Shown: in pieces, positions 1 through 7,282 of the stretch | How the letters are laid out: each line of letters opens with the position of its first letter | Numbering within the stretch: position 1 is the first letter of the stretch | Assembly: GCA_020028595.1 (NCBI GenBank) | Contig: JAIBHQ010000001.1 | Location: forward strand, 1-18,630 | DNA: 18,630 nt | Direction: 5' to 3' | From: Nitrospirota bacterium | Lineage (GTDB): Bacteria; Nitrospirota; Nitrospiria; Nitrospirales; Nitrospiraceae | Program-made: the position numbers and the translations under genes | The notes under the pieces: generated by a model | Seen by the model: the letters and a program-made list of their open reading frames with translations, nothing else | The model's database searches: none | What the model was told of the DNA's origin: nothing

Positions 1-38
1 GTCGGACGGCGGAGAGAGTTCCATCCCCTTGATATTCC

Positions 39-68
39 TTGCAAAGCTTCACCGGCTTTTTGTATGAT
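39..68 (+). promoter_or_regulatory. Putative sigma70 promoter ahead of pheA
   Basis: A TTGCAA hexamer at 39-44 and a TATGAT hexamer at 63-68 are separated by 18 bases, close to the sigma70 consensus. Transcription would begin near 75, giving a leader of about 50 bases before the pheA start at 128. It is the only good promoter I see before the aromatic cluster, so it may drive the whole run. What lies upstream of the window is unknown. Confidence 0.5.
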
Positions 69-127
69 TCTGAGTTGGTTGCATCCTATGAGAAAGGACA
101 GGAGCTGGGTGAGACAGCCAGCCCGAC

Positions 128-1228
128 GTGGTCATGAAAGACCGGACGGGTCCCTCCAAAGAGTTGCAGTCGTACCGGAAGGAGATTGACCGGATCGACG
201 ATGAGATCCTGCGCCTCCTGAACGAGCGGTCCCAGCACGTCATCGAGATCGGCACGCTGAAGCGGCGGGCCGACGCCGAGGCCAACCTCCACACGCCGGC
301 GCGGGAAGCGGAAATCATCGCGCGGTTGACGCGCCAGAACCCGGGCCCCTTTCCCAATGACGCGATCCGGGCCGTCTACCGCGAGATCATGTCCGCGTCG
401 CTGTCGCTGGAAGGCCCCCAGAAGGTCGCGTACCTGGGCCCCCCGGCGACCTTCACGCACCTGGCGTGCATCCAGAAATTCGGCGCGTCGGCGGACTACG
501 TCGCCGTCACCAGCATCAAGGACGTGTTCAGCGAGGTCGAGCGCGGCAGGGCCCATTTCGGCGTCGTGCCGATCGAGAACTCCACGGAGGGCGTGGTGAA
601 CCACACGCTCGACATGTTCTTCGATTCCAACTTGACGATCTACGGCGAGGTGCTCCAGGAAGTGTCCCACTATCTGCTGTCGAAAACGGGGCGCCTGGAG
701 GGGATCAAGAAAATCTATTCGCATCCCCACGCCATTGCGCAGTGCCGCAACTGGCTGGAGACGAACCTGCCGAACGTGCCGGTGCAGGAAGTGCCGAGCA
801 CGGCGCGGGCCGCCGAGCTGTGCCGCGGCGATGCGTCCGCGGCGGCCATTGCTTCGGAGCTGGCGGGGCAGCTCTACGGGCTGAAGGTGATCAAATCGCG
901 GATCGAGGACAACATCAACAACTTCACCCGTTTCTTGATCCTCTCCAAGAAAGCGCCGGAGCGGACCGGGAAGGAAAAAACGTCCGTGATGCTGTCCGTC
1001 AAGGACAAGGTCGGTGCGCTCTACGATCTGCTGCGCCCTTTTGCCTCGCACGGGATCAACATGACGAAGATCGAGTCGCGGCCGTCCCGCCGGAAGGCGT
1101 GGGAATACATCTTCTTCGTCGACATCGAAGGGCACGCCGAGGAGGACCGGGTCAAGAAGGCGCTCGATGAAATCAAGGGGCGCTGTCTGTTTATGAAAAT
1201 CCTGGGGTCGTACCCCTCGCACAACTGA
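128..1228 (+). CDS. pheA: Bifunctional chorismate mutase / prephenate dehydratase (P-protein)
   Basis: Converts chorismate to prephenate and then to phenylpyruvate, the committed branch to phenylalanine; cytoplasmic. The 366 residues show the usual three-part layout: an AroQ-type chorismate mutase helix bundle at about 10-92, a prephenate dehydratase domain from about 98 (KVAYLGPPATFTH) to 275 with the catalytic NNFTRF motif at 264-269, and a C-terminal ACT domain at about 285-360 with GALYDLL (296-302) and ESRP (316-319), the elements that bind phenylalanine for feedback inhibition in the family. Length is typical of P-proteins. The start is uncertain: GTG at 128 or ATG at 134 (two residues shorter), neither with a strong ribosome site. 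The stop is followed after three bases by the first heptad-repeat element and then hisC. Confidence 0.95.
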   Translation: MVMKDRTGPSKELQSYRKEIDRIDDEILRLLNERSQHVIEIGTLKRRADAEANLHTPAREAEIIARLTRQNPGPFPNDAIRAVYREIMSASLSLEGPQKVAYLGPPATFTHLACIQKFGASADYVAVTSIKDVFSEVERGRAHFGVVPIENSTEGVVNHTLDMFFDSNLTIYGEVLQEVSHYLLSKTGRLEGIKKIYSHPHAIAQCRNWLETNLPNVPVQEVPSTARAAELCRGDASAAAIASELAGQLYGLKVIKSRIEDNINNFTRFLILSKKAPERTGKEKTSVMLSVKDKVGALYDLLRPFASHGINMTKIESRPSRRKAWEYIFFVDIEGHAEEDRVKKALDEIKGRCLFMKILGSYPSHN

Positions 1229-1231
1229 AGA

Positions 1232-1326
1232 GCGTGAACCGTGAATCGTTATTCGTTAATCGCCGAAGAACACAAATAGATGTCCGAGCAACTCACGGTT
1301 AACGATTAACGTTTAACGAATAACGC
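1232..1326. repeat. Heptad-repeat inverted element 1 (pheA/hisC spacer)
   Basis: The left arm (1232-1262) is a run of 7-mers of the form NCGTGAA or TCGTTAN. The right arm (1293-1326) is a run of the complementary 7-mers TTAACGN. A perfect 13-bp inverted repeat joins 1247-1259 (CGTTATTCGTTAA) with 1313-1325. The centre of about 30 bases is unique sequence. The element starts three bases after the pheA stop and ends ten bases before the hisC ATG, so it fills the spacer. In the right arm TAA falls at 1300, 1307, 1314 and 1321, covering all three plus-strand frames. Related elements lie at 4381-4473 and 16305-16399. Confidence 0.85.
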
Positions 1327-1336
1327 CGACCAAATC

Positions 1337-2416
1337 ATGCCGTTAAAAGTGCACAAAGATATCGAGTCACTGTCGCCCTACGTACCGGGCAAGCCGATCG
1401 AAGAGCTCCAGCGCGAGCTCGGGCTTTCGCGCATCGTCAAGCTGGCGTCCAACGAGAACCCGCTCGGCCCGTCCCCCAAGGCCCTCGCCGTGCTGGCGGA
1501 GGCGGCCCAGACGCTGCACCGGTACCCGGACGGGAGCGCCCATCGCCTGCGCACCGCCCTGGCCGATCGCTGGAAGGTGTCGCTGGACCAGGTGATCCCG
1601 GGCAATGGCTCTGACGAGATCATCGGCATGCTGGCGCGCGCCTTTCTGTCGCCGGGCGACGAAGCCGTGATGGCGGACAACACGTTCGTCATCTACAAGA
1701 TGGAAGTCCTGGCCGCGCACGGGAAGCCGGTCATCGTGCCGCTCAAGGACGGCCGCCACGACCTGGCCGCCATGGCCAAGGCGATCACGCCGCGCACCAG
1801 GCTGCTGTTCGTCTGCAACCCCAATAACCCGACGGGCACGATGGTGAACGCGGCGGAGGTGGAGACGCTCATGGCACAGGTGCCGGAGCATGCGATCGTC
1901 GTCTTCGACGAAGCCTACTGCGAGTATGCCCGCGATCCGCACTTCCCGGACAGCCTCGGATACGTCAAGCGGGGCCGCCACGCGATTGTGCTGCGGACGT
2001 TCTCGAAAATTTACGGCCTGGCGGGGCTACGGATCGGCTACGGCCTGACGACGCCGGAGATTGCCGGCTACCTGAACCGCGTGCGGCCGCCGTTCAACGC
2101 CAACAGCCTGGCCCAGCGGGCCGCGCTGGCCGCGTTGGGCGACGAAGAGCACGTGGCGAAGAGCCGCGCGATGAACCAGACGGAGCTGGCCGGCGTCCGG
2201 GCCGGCCTCGTGGCGCTCGGGTTCCGGCCCCTGCCCAGCGAAGCCAACTTTCTGTATTTCGACGTCGGCCGCGACGGCCGCGCCGTGTTCGACGCCCTCT
2301 TGCGCGAGGGCGTGATCGTGCGCCACATTGAAGGCACCATGTTACGGGTCACTATCGGCTTGCCGGAGGAAAACCGACAATTCCTGCAGGCGCTGAAAAC
2401 GGTCCTGGGTCGGTAG
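1337..2416 (+). CDS. hisC: Histidinol-phosphate/aromatic aminotransferase (HisC family)
   Basis: A PLP-dependent class I/II aminotransferase of 359 residues, the normal HisC length. Visible motifs are the N-terminal LASNENPLGPSP (36-47), NPNNPTGT (161-168), DEAY (191-194), the PLP Schiff-base lysine K224 in TFSKIYGLAGLRIGY, and R232 just after it. HisC makes histidinol phosphate, but members next to pheA, aroF and tyrA often act on phenylpyruvate and 4-hydroxyphenylpyruvate or on prephenate. From context I infer an aromatic aminotransferase role, possibly dual with histidine synthesis; sequence alone does not decide. No clear Shine-Dalgarno precedes the ATG, because the preceding bases belong to heptad element 1. 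aroF follows after 19 bases. Confidence 0.92.
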   Translation: MPLKVHKDIESLSPYVPGKPIEELQRELGLSRIVKLASNENPLGPSPKALAVLAEAAQTLHRYPDGSAHRLRTALADRWKVSLDQVIPGNGSDEIIGMLARAFLSPGDEAVMADNTFVIYKMEVLAAHGKPVIVPLKDGRHDLAAMAKAITPRTRLLFVCNPNNPTGTMVNAAEVETLMAQVPEHAIVVFDEAYCEYARDPHFPDSLGYVKRGRHAIVLRTFSKIYGLAGLRIGYGLTTPEIAGYLNRVRPPFNANSLAQRAALAALGDEEHVAKSRAMNQTELAGVRAGLVALGFRPLPSEANFLYFDVGRDGRAVFDALLREGVIVRHIEGTMLRVTIGLPEENRQFLQALKTVLGR

Positions 2417-2435
2417 CGGAAGGAAAAAGGCAAAC

Positions 2436-3449
2436 ATGATTATCGTGTTGAAGCCGGAAGCGACGGAAGGCGAGATCGACCACATCATGGAGCGGCTCCG
2501 GGAGCTGGGCTTGAAATCCCACGTCTCCCACGGACAGGAACGGACGATCATCGGCGTGATCGGCGACGACCGGATCCTCCAAAACCAGCCGCTGACCGCC
2601 CTGCCGGGCGTGGAGAACGTGCTGCCGATTCTGGCGCCGTGGAAGCTGGTCAGCCGGGAATTCCGGAAGGAGAACACGGTCATCGACGTCGGCGGCGTCA
2701 AAATCGGCGGGAAAAAACTGACGATCATGGCGGGCCCCTGCGCGGTGGAGCGGCTGGAGTTGACGGTCGGCATCGCCCAGGAAGTGAAAGCCAGCGGTGC
2801 GAGTATCTTACGAGGCGGCGCGTACAAGCCGCGTTCGTCTCCCTATTCGTTCCAGGGGCTGGGACGCGAAGGGCTCGACTACCTGCTCGAAGCCAAGAAA
2901 AAAACGGGACTGCCGGTGGTCAGCGAAATCCTGGACACGCGCGACATCGAGCTGTTCCTGGAAAAGGCCGACATCATCCAGATCGGCGCCCGCAACATGC
3001 AGAACTTCGAACTGCTGAAGGAAGTTGGCGCCTATGACAAGCCGGTGCTCCTGAAGCGGGGCTTGTCGGCGACGATCAAGGAGTTTCTCTTGTCCGCCGA
3101 GTACATCATGTCCCGCGGCAACCGCAACGTCATGCTCTGCGAGCGGGGCATCCGGACATTCGAGACGCAATACCGCAACACGCTGGACCTCGCGGCGATT
3201 CCGACCTTAAAAGAATTGTCCCATCTGCCGGTCATCGTGGATCCGAGCCACGCCACCGGCAAATGGAACCTCGTCGCGCCCATGTCGAAGGCCGCGATCG
3301 CCGCGGGAGCCGACGGCGTCCTGATCGAAGTCCACTCCAACCCGGGATGCGCGCTGTGCGACGGCGAGGAATCCATCAAGCCGAGCAAATTCAAGGATCT
3401 GATGCAGGACCTCAAAAAAATCGCCGAGGCGGTCGGGCGGGAAATCTGA
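2436..3449 (+). CDS. aroF: 3-deoxy-7-phosphoheptulonate (DAHP) synthase, type I-beta with N-terminal regulatory domain
   Basis: Condenses phosphoenolpyruvate and erythrose 4-phosphate to DAHP, the first step of the shikimate pathway; cytoplasmic, metal dependent. The 337 residues begin with a ferredoxin-like/ACT-like domain (about 1-70) and continue as a TIM barrel. Motifs are AGPCAVE (99-105), RGGAYKPRSSPYSFQG (126-141), IQIGARNMQNF (181-191), LLKRG (205-209) and VDPSHATG (268-275). The expected metal ligands C102, H272, E298 and D309 are all present, at the numbering I recall for the Thermotoga maritima enzyme, which has the same domain layout and is inhibited by tyrosine and phenylalanine through the N-terminal domain. 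An AGGAA-like site precedes the ATG. tyrA starts five bases after the stop, so the two are surely cotranscribed. Confidence 0.96.
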   Translation: MIIVLKPEATEGEIDHIMERLRELGLKSHVSHGQERTIIGVIGDDRILQNQPLTALPGVENVLPILAPWKLVSREFRKENTVIDVGGVKIGGKKLTIMAGPCAVERLELTVGIAQEVKASGASILRGGAYKPRSSPYSFQGLGREGLDYLLEAKKKTGLPVVSEILDTRDIELFLEKADIIQIGARNMQNFELLKEVGAYDKPVLLKRGLSATIKEFLLSAEYIMSRGNRNVMLCERGIRTFETQYRNTLDLAAIPTLKELSHLPVIVDPSHATGKWNLVAPMSKAAIAAGADGVLIEVHSNPGCALCDGEESIKPSKFKDLMQDLKKIAEAVGREI

Positions 3450-3454
3450 CGCGC

Positions 3455-4399
3455 ATGACCGCCCAGCCGCTCGGCAAATCCTCCTCCGCGATTTCCGACC
3501 ATCCAAGCGCACCCGTCCACTTCAAGCAGGTCGCGATCATCGGCGTCGGCCTCATCGGCGGCTCGCTGGGGATGGTGCTCAAGCGGAACGCGCTGGCCGG
3601 CTCCGTGGTGGGCGTCGGGCGCCGGATCGAAAATTTAAAGACGGCGGTCGAGCTCGGCGCCATCGACCGCTACGTCTCGGACGCCAAGGACGGCGTGCGC
3701 GATGCCGACCTCGTAATCCTGGCCACTCCGGTCGATACCTATGAGCGGCACCTGAAGGAGTGGGGCGCCAGCCTCGCGCCCGGCGCGATCGTGAGCGACG
3801 TCGGCAGCGTCAAGGGTTTGCTGGTGGAGCAGGCCGAGAGGCTTCTGCCGACCGGCGTCCGGTTCGTCGGCGCGCACCCGATCGCGGGAAAAGAGAAAAC
3901 CGGCGTGGCGGCCGGCTCCGTGACGCTGTTTCAGGGCGCGCGCTGCATCCTGACGCCCACGGAGCGGACCGATCCGAAAGCCTTGCAGACCGTCCGCGCG
4001 CTGTGGGAAGCCGCGGGGTCCATTGTGCTGACGATGGATCCGATGCTGCACGACAAGGTGCTGGGCGCGGTCAGCCACCTGCCGCATGTCGCCGCCTTCG
4101 CGCTGATCAACGCGCTGACCGAAATGCAACGGACGACGCCGGAACTCGACCTGCTCACGTACTCGGGCGGAGGCCTGCGGGACACGACGCGCATTGCCGC
4201 GAGCTCTCCCGAGATGTGGCGAGATATTTTTCTCTGGAACCGCGAGAACCTCGTCAAACAGATCGAAGTCTACGAGCGCCATCTCCAGCAACTCAAACGG
4301 CTGATCCAGGCGGGCGATGGACCGGCCATCGAACAGGAACTCGAACGGGCCAAGAGGGTCCGCGAGCAACTCAACAGGCCCGTGACGGGTGACGCGTGA
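3455..4399 (+). CDS. tyrA: Prephenate dehydrogenase
   Basis: NAD(P)-dependent oxidative decarboxylation of prephenate to 4-hydroxyphenylpyruvate, the tyrosine branch. The 314 residues carry the Rossmann motif GVGLIGGS (30-37), SDVGSVK (114-120), the catalytic-histidine motif HPIAGKEKTG (141-150) and SHLPH (207-211). There is no ACT or mutase domain, so it is a monofunctional TyrA. The open frame extends upstream into aroF, but the ATG at 3455, five bases after the aroF stop, gives the expected domain start; the SD is weak. Oddity: the last residues (VTGDA) and the TGA stop are encoded inside the left arm of heptad element 2, so the C-terminal tail appears to have been rewritten by the repeat. 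Confidence 0.93.
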   Translation: MTAQPLGKSSSAISDHPSAPVHFKQVAIIGVGLIGGSLGMVLKRNALAGSVVGVGRRIENLKTAVELGAIDRYVSDAKDGVRDADLVILATPVDTYERHLKEWGASLAPGAIVSDVGSVKGLLVEQAERLLPTGVRFVGAHPIAGKEKTGVAAGSVTLFQGARCILTPTERTDPKALQTVRALWEAAGSIVLTMDPMLHDKVLGAVSHLPHVAAFALINALTEMQRTTPELDLLTYSGGGLRDTTRIAASSPEMWRDIFLWNRENLVKQIEVYERHLQQLKRLIQAGDGPAIEQELERAKRVREQLNRPVTGDA

Positions 4400-4473
4400 T
4401 GCGTGACGCGATGGTCCGATTGGGGACTGAAAGCTCACTCATTACTCGTCACTCGTCACTCGTCACTCGTCAC
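4381..4473. repeat. Heptad-repeat inverted element 2 (tyrA end/aroA spacer)
   Basis: The left arm (4381-4408) has four 7-mers of type NGTGAYG. The right arm (4435-4473) has 7-mers of type TCACTCG, three of them identical at 4449-4469. The arms are complementary except near every seventh base and would fold into a long interrupted hairpin with a unique centre of about 26 bases. TGA occurs at 4383, 4390, 4397 and 4404, that is in all three frames; the one at 4397 is the tyrA stop codon. The right arm ends two bases before the aroA ATG, so the element occupies the whole spacer and leaves no room for a normal Shine-Dalgarno. Confidence 0.88.
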
Positions 4474-4475
4474 CT

Positions 4476-5792
4476 ATGTCTTCATTGACCATCACGCCGG
4501 CCGGCCCGTTGAAGGGCACGATCTCAGTCCCCGGCGATAAATCCATCACCCACCGCGCCATCATCCTGAGCGCACTCGCTGAGGGCAACAGCACGATCTC
4601 GGCCTATTGCCGTGGCGAAGATTGTTTGAACACGATGCGCACATTCCAGGCGATGGGGATCCAGATCGAGGAGCGGCCGGACGGCCTGCGCGTGCAGGGC
4701 AAGGGACTGTGGGGACTGACGGAACCGCGCCAGCCGTTGGACTGCGGCAATTCAGGGACGGGGATCCGTCTGCTGACCGGCCTGCTGGCCGGGCAGGATT
4801 TCTTCAGCACCCTGACGGGCGACGAGTCCATCCGGAGACGGCCGATGGGACGGATCGTCAAACCGTTGCGGGAGATGGGCGCCAGGATTGCCGGACGCAA
4901 GGGCGGCGAGTTTGCGCCGCTCGCGATTACGGGAAGTCGCTTGCACGGGATCGCCTATGATTCCCCGGTGGCCAGCGCACAGGTGAAATCCTGCCTCCTC
5001 TTGGCCGGCCTCTACGCGGAAGGCACGACGCACATCACGGAGCCACGCCGCTCGCGCGATCACACCGAGCGGATGTTTCGATACTTTGGCATTCCGCTCC
5101 GCGAAGACGGCCTGCGCCTGTCCGTTCAGGGACGCCCGTCCGTCGGATGGACAGCCAAGCCGGTGACGATTCCGGGCGATCTGTCAGCCGCAGCCTTTTT
5201 TATTGTCGGCGCCTCGCTGGTGCCCGGATCCGATGTGACCGTGACTTCTGTCGGGGTCAACCCGACCAGAACCGGCGTGCTGGAAATTCTGACCGAGATG
5301 GGCGCGAACATCCAGCTGCTCAACCGCCGCGACGAAGCCGGTGAACCGGTCGCGGACCTCCGTGTCCGCGCTGCCTCGCTGCACGGCATCCCAATCGGCG
5401 CAGAGCGCATTCCCCAGACCATTGATGAATTCCCGATTCTCTGCGTCGCGGCCGTCCTCGCCGAGGGGGAAACAACGATTACCGGCGCCGGCGAGTTACG
5501 AGTGAAAGAAAGCGACCGGATTGCCACGATGACGACAGAGCTCAGGAAGATGGGCGCGTCGATTGAAGAAACAAAAGATGGCCTGATCATTCAAGGACTT
5601 GGAGCGACGAAGACAAAGCGGCTGCGGGGCGCTGCCTGTACCAGCTACGGAGACCACCGGGTTGCCATGTCCATGGCCATTGCCGGATTGACCGCAGATG
5701 GTACAACCAAAATTCAGGATACTGACTGTATTGAGACTTCATTTCCAGGATTCGAATCGAAGCTCTTGGAATTATTGACAAAAAATGGTTGA
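4476..5792 (+). CDS. aroA: 3-phosphoshikimate 1-carboxyvinyltransferase (EPSP synthase), class II type
   Basis: Transfers the enolpyruvyl group of PEP to shikimate 3-phosphate, the sixth shikimate step. The 438 residues show GDKSITHRA (20-28; K22 at the PEP site), LDCGNSGTGIRLL (88-100), RRPMGRIVKPLREMG (121-135), SAQVKS (167-172), RDHTE, DEFPILCVAA, RVKESDRI and SYGDHRVAMSMAIAG. The four short motifs recalled for class II EPSP synthases (R-x-H-x-E, G-D-K-[ST], S-A-Q-x-K, N-x-T-R) are all present; the last is NPTR within VGVNPTRTGVLEIL. At the position where the Agrobacterium CP4 enzyme has alanine, a glycine is kept (NSGTG). The ATG lies directly after heptad element 2 with no SD. The 3' end overlaps cmk by 8 bases. 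Confidence 0.96.
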   Translation: MSSLTITPAGPLKGTISVPGDKSITHRAIILSALAEGNSTISAYCRGEDCLNTMRTFQAMGIQIEERPDGLRVQGKGLWGLTEPRQPLDCGNSGTGIRLLTGLLAGQDFFSTLTGDESIRRRPMGRIVKPLREMGARIAGRKGGEFAPLAITGSRLHGIAYDSPVASAQVKSCLLLAGLYAEGTTHITEPRRSRDHTERMFRYFGIPLREDGLRLSVQGRPSVGWTAKPVTIPGDLSAAAFFIVGASLVPGSDVTVTSVGVNPTRTGVLEILTEMGANIQLLNRRDEAGEPVADLRVRAASLHGIPIGAERIPQTIDEFPILCVAAVLAEGETTITGAGELRVKESDRIATMTTELRKMGASIEETKDGLIIQGLGATKTKRLRGAACTSYGDHRVAMSMAIAGLTADGTTKIQDTDCIETSFPGFESKLLELLTKNG

Positions 5793-6513
5793 GAACTATA
5801 GAATACGCACCCCACGGATCGACAAACCTGTGCAGCGCCAATCGGCCAGGCAACTGATCGTGACGATCGACGGTCCTGCCGGGGCTGGAAAGAGCACGGT
5901 CGCCAGGCAGTTAGCCGTGAGGCTTGGGTATCTGTATCTCGATACCGGCGCGTTGTACCGGGCCGTTGCCTGGAAAGTCCGATCGGCAGGCGTGGATCCG
6001 GAGGATGGGGAGGCTGTCGCGAGACTGCTCCCTGCCCTGCAAGTGAGCATGGACCAGCGAGACGACGGGGTCCACATGGCCGTAAACGGCCGGGATGTGA
6101 CGGACGAACTCCGGACCCCGGAGATCAGCGTCATGGCTTCTCAAGTGTCGGCGAATCCGGCCGTGCGAGAATGGTTGCTCCCGGTCCAGCGCCGCGCGGG
6201 CGAAGCCGGCGGCGTGGTGGCGGAGGGGCGCGATCTCGGCACGCGGGTGTTTCCCTCGGCCGAGGCAAAGTTTTTTCTGGACGCCGATGTGAACACGCGC
6301 GCCGGGCGCCGGCAGCAGGACCTGGCAGGCGCGGGACGGGTGGCGCCGCTGGAACGGACAAGGCAGGAGATCGAAACGCGGGATCAGCGGGACAAGTCCC
6401 GCGCAATCGCGCCGTTGATCCCGGCGGCGGATGCAGAGGTGATCGATTCCTCGACACTCACGGTGGAACAAGTCGTCGATCGCATGATGGGGAAGATTGC
6501 AGCGAAACTGTGA
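5785..6513 (+). CDS. cmk: (d)CMP kinase
   Basis: Phosphorylates CMP and dCMP to the diphosphates using ATP; cytoplasmic, nucleotide salvage. Visible are the Walker A loop GPAGAGKST (30-38), LDTGALYRAVAW, the family motif EGRDLGTRVFP and the C-terminal VIDSSTLTVEQVVDRM. At 242 residues it is slightly longer than usual because of about 22 N-terminal residues before the first beta strand (LIVTIDG). The ATG at 5785 overlaps the aroA stop by 8 bases, which argues for translational coupling, but a later start is possible. cmk ahead of rpsA is a common bacterial arrangement; here plsC sits between them. Confidence 0.94.
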   Translation: MVENYRIRTPRIDKPVQRQSARQLIVTIDGPAGAGKSTVARQLAVRLGYLYLDTGALYRAVAWKVRSAGVDPEDGEAVARLLPALQVSMDQRDDGVHMAVNGRDVTDELRTPEISVMASQVSANPAVREWLLPVQRRAGEAGGVVAEGRDLGTRVFPSAEAKFFLDADVNTRAGRRQQDLAGAGRVAPLERTRQEIETRDQRDKSRAIAPLIPAADAEVIDSSTLTVEQVVDRMMGKIAAKL

Positions 6514-7181
6514 GTACTGTCGCGTATGGAATCCTGTGGCTTCTGGTCAATGCGGCAGGGAAGCTCTTCTTCCGTTATCGGGTGGTGGGGCGCGAACATG
6601 TCCCGGCTCAGGGTGGCGTGCTCATTGCGGCCAACCATGCGAGCTACGTCGACATCCCGTTCGTGGGAGGCAGCGTCAGACGGCGCATGTGGTATCTGGG
6701 AAGGCAGGATCTCTTCCTTCCCGTTGTTCGTCCGATCTTGCAGTGGCTCGGGTGGATCCCGATCCGGCAGGACCGGCTGGATCGCGACGGATTCGGCAAG
6801 GCGATCCGCCTGATCCAGGAAGGCAAGGTCGTGGTTATTTATCCGGAGGGCACCCGCACTGCGGATGGCGCGTTGAGGCGGGGCAAACCGGGCGTGGGGA
6901 TGATTGTGGCGGAAACCGGATGTCCTGTGATTCCCGCCTACCTTGCCGGCACCAGGGAGGCGCTTCCCATGGGAGCGCGGTGGGTATCGCGGCATCCGAT
7001 CCGTGTCACGTTCGGAGCACCGATTGATTTTACGGAGGCGGCGCAACGCCTCTCCGGGAAAGAGTTCTATCAGCACGTGAGCCGGACCGTCATGGGCCGG
7101 ATCGCCGACCTGGGGCAGGTGGCCCCGCCGGTCGATCCTGTCGAACGACGATCGGCTGCCCTGTCTCGCAAGGCTGAGTGA
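6510..7181 (+). CDS. plsC: 1-acyl-sn-glycerol-3-phosphate acyltransferase
   Basis: Acylates lysophosphatidic acid to phosphatidic acid at the inner membrane face, a step of phospholipid synthesis. The 223 residues contain a hydrophobic N-terminus (YGILWLLVNAAG), the catalytic HX4D box in NHASYVD (H43, D48), the glycerol-phosphate binding region YPEGTR (111-116) and a VIPAYLAGT strand. The frame stays open far upstream within cmk, but the GTG at 6510, overlapping the cmk TGA as GTGA, gives the normal family N-terminus. The cmk-plsC-rpsA order is seen in other bacteria. Assignment to PlsC rather than another LPLAT-superfamily acyltransferase is by motif and length. Confidence 0.9.
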   Translation: MSTVAYGILWLLVNAAGKLFFRYRVVGREHVPAQGGVLIAANHASYVDIPFVGGSVRRRMWYLGRQDLFLPVVRPILQWLGWIPIRQDRLDRDGFGKAIRLIQEGKVVVIYPEGTRTADGALRRGKPGVGMIVAETGCPVIPAYLAGTREALPMGARWVSRHPIRVTFGAPIDFTEAAQRLSGKEFYQHVSRTVMGRIADLGQVAPPVDPVERRSAALSRKAE

Positions 7182-7206
7182 GACCGGGCATTTTAACCAT
7201 CAGCAC

Positions 7207-7220
7207 CCGACGAGAGTCGG
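7207..7220 (+). other. Small hairpin with GNRA-type loop in the rpsA leader
   Basis: CCGAC at 7207-7211 pairs with GTCGG at 7216-7220 around a GAGA tetraloop, a GNRA loop closed by C-G. It sits 62 bases before the preferred rpsA ATG at 7283, in the plsC/rpsA spacer. S1 represses its own mRNA through leader hairpins in enterobacteria, so a regulatory role is conceivable, but a 5-bp stem can arise by chance. Confidence 0.3.
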
Positions 7221-7282
7221 AGATTCGCGAAAGGATTGGTTTCACACACATGAGCATCGCATCAAAACCGGCAGGAGAACAA

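Noticed and set aside
86..1222. 378-codon open frame on the minus strand
   Set aside because: It is antisense to pheA in the mirror frame of a GC-rich gene; its product is Arg/Asp/Val-rich low-complexity sequence with no family motif, whereas pheA has all expected domains.
4435..4473. Short direct repeats considered as a CRISPR or simple microsatellite
   Set aside because: Units are 7 bases with no spacers, and each array has an inverted partner arm; neither CRISPR nor an ordinary slippage tract explains the paired arms at three loci.
6171..6509. 113-residue N-terminal extension of plsC
   Set aside because: It lies wholly inside cmk in another frame and is Arg/Gly-rich; the GTGA junction at 6510 gives the normal PlsC N-terminus.
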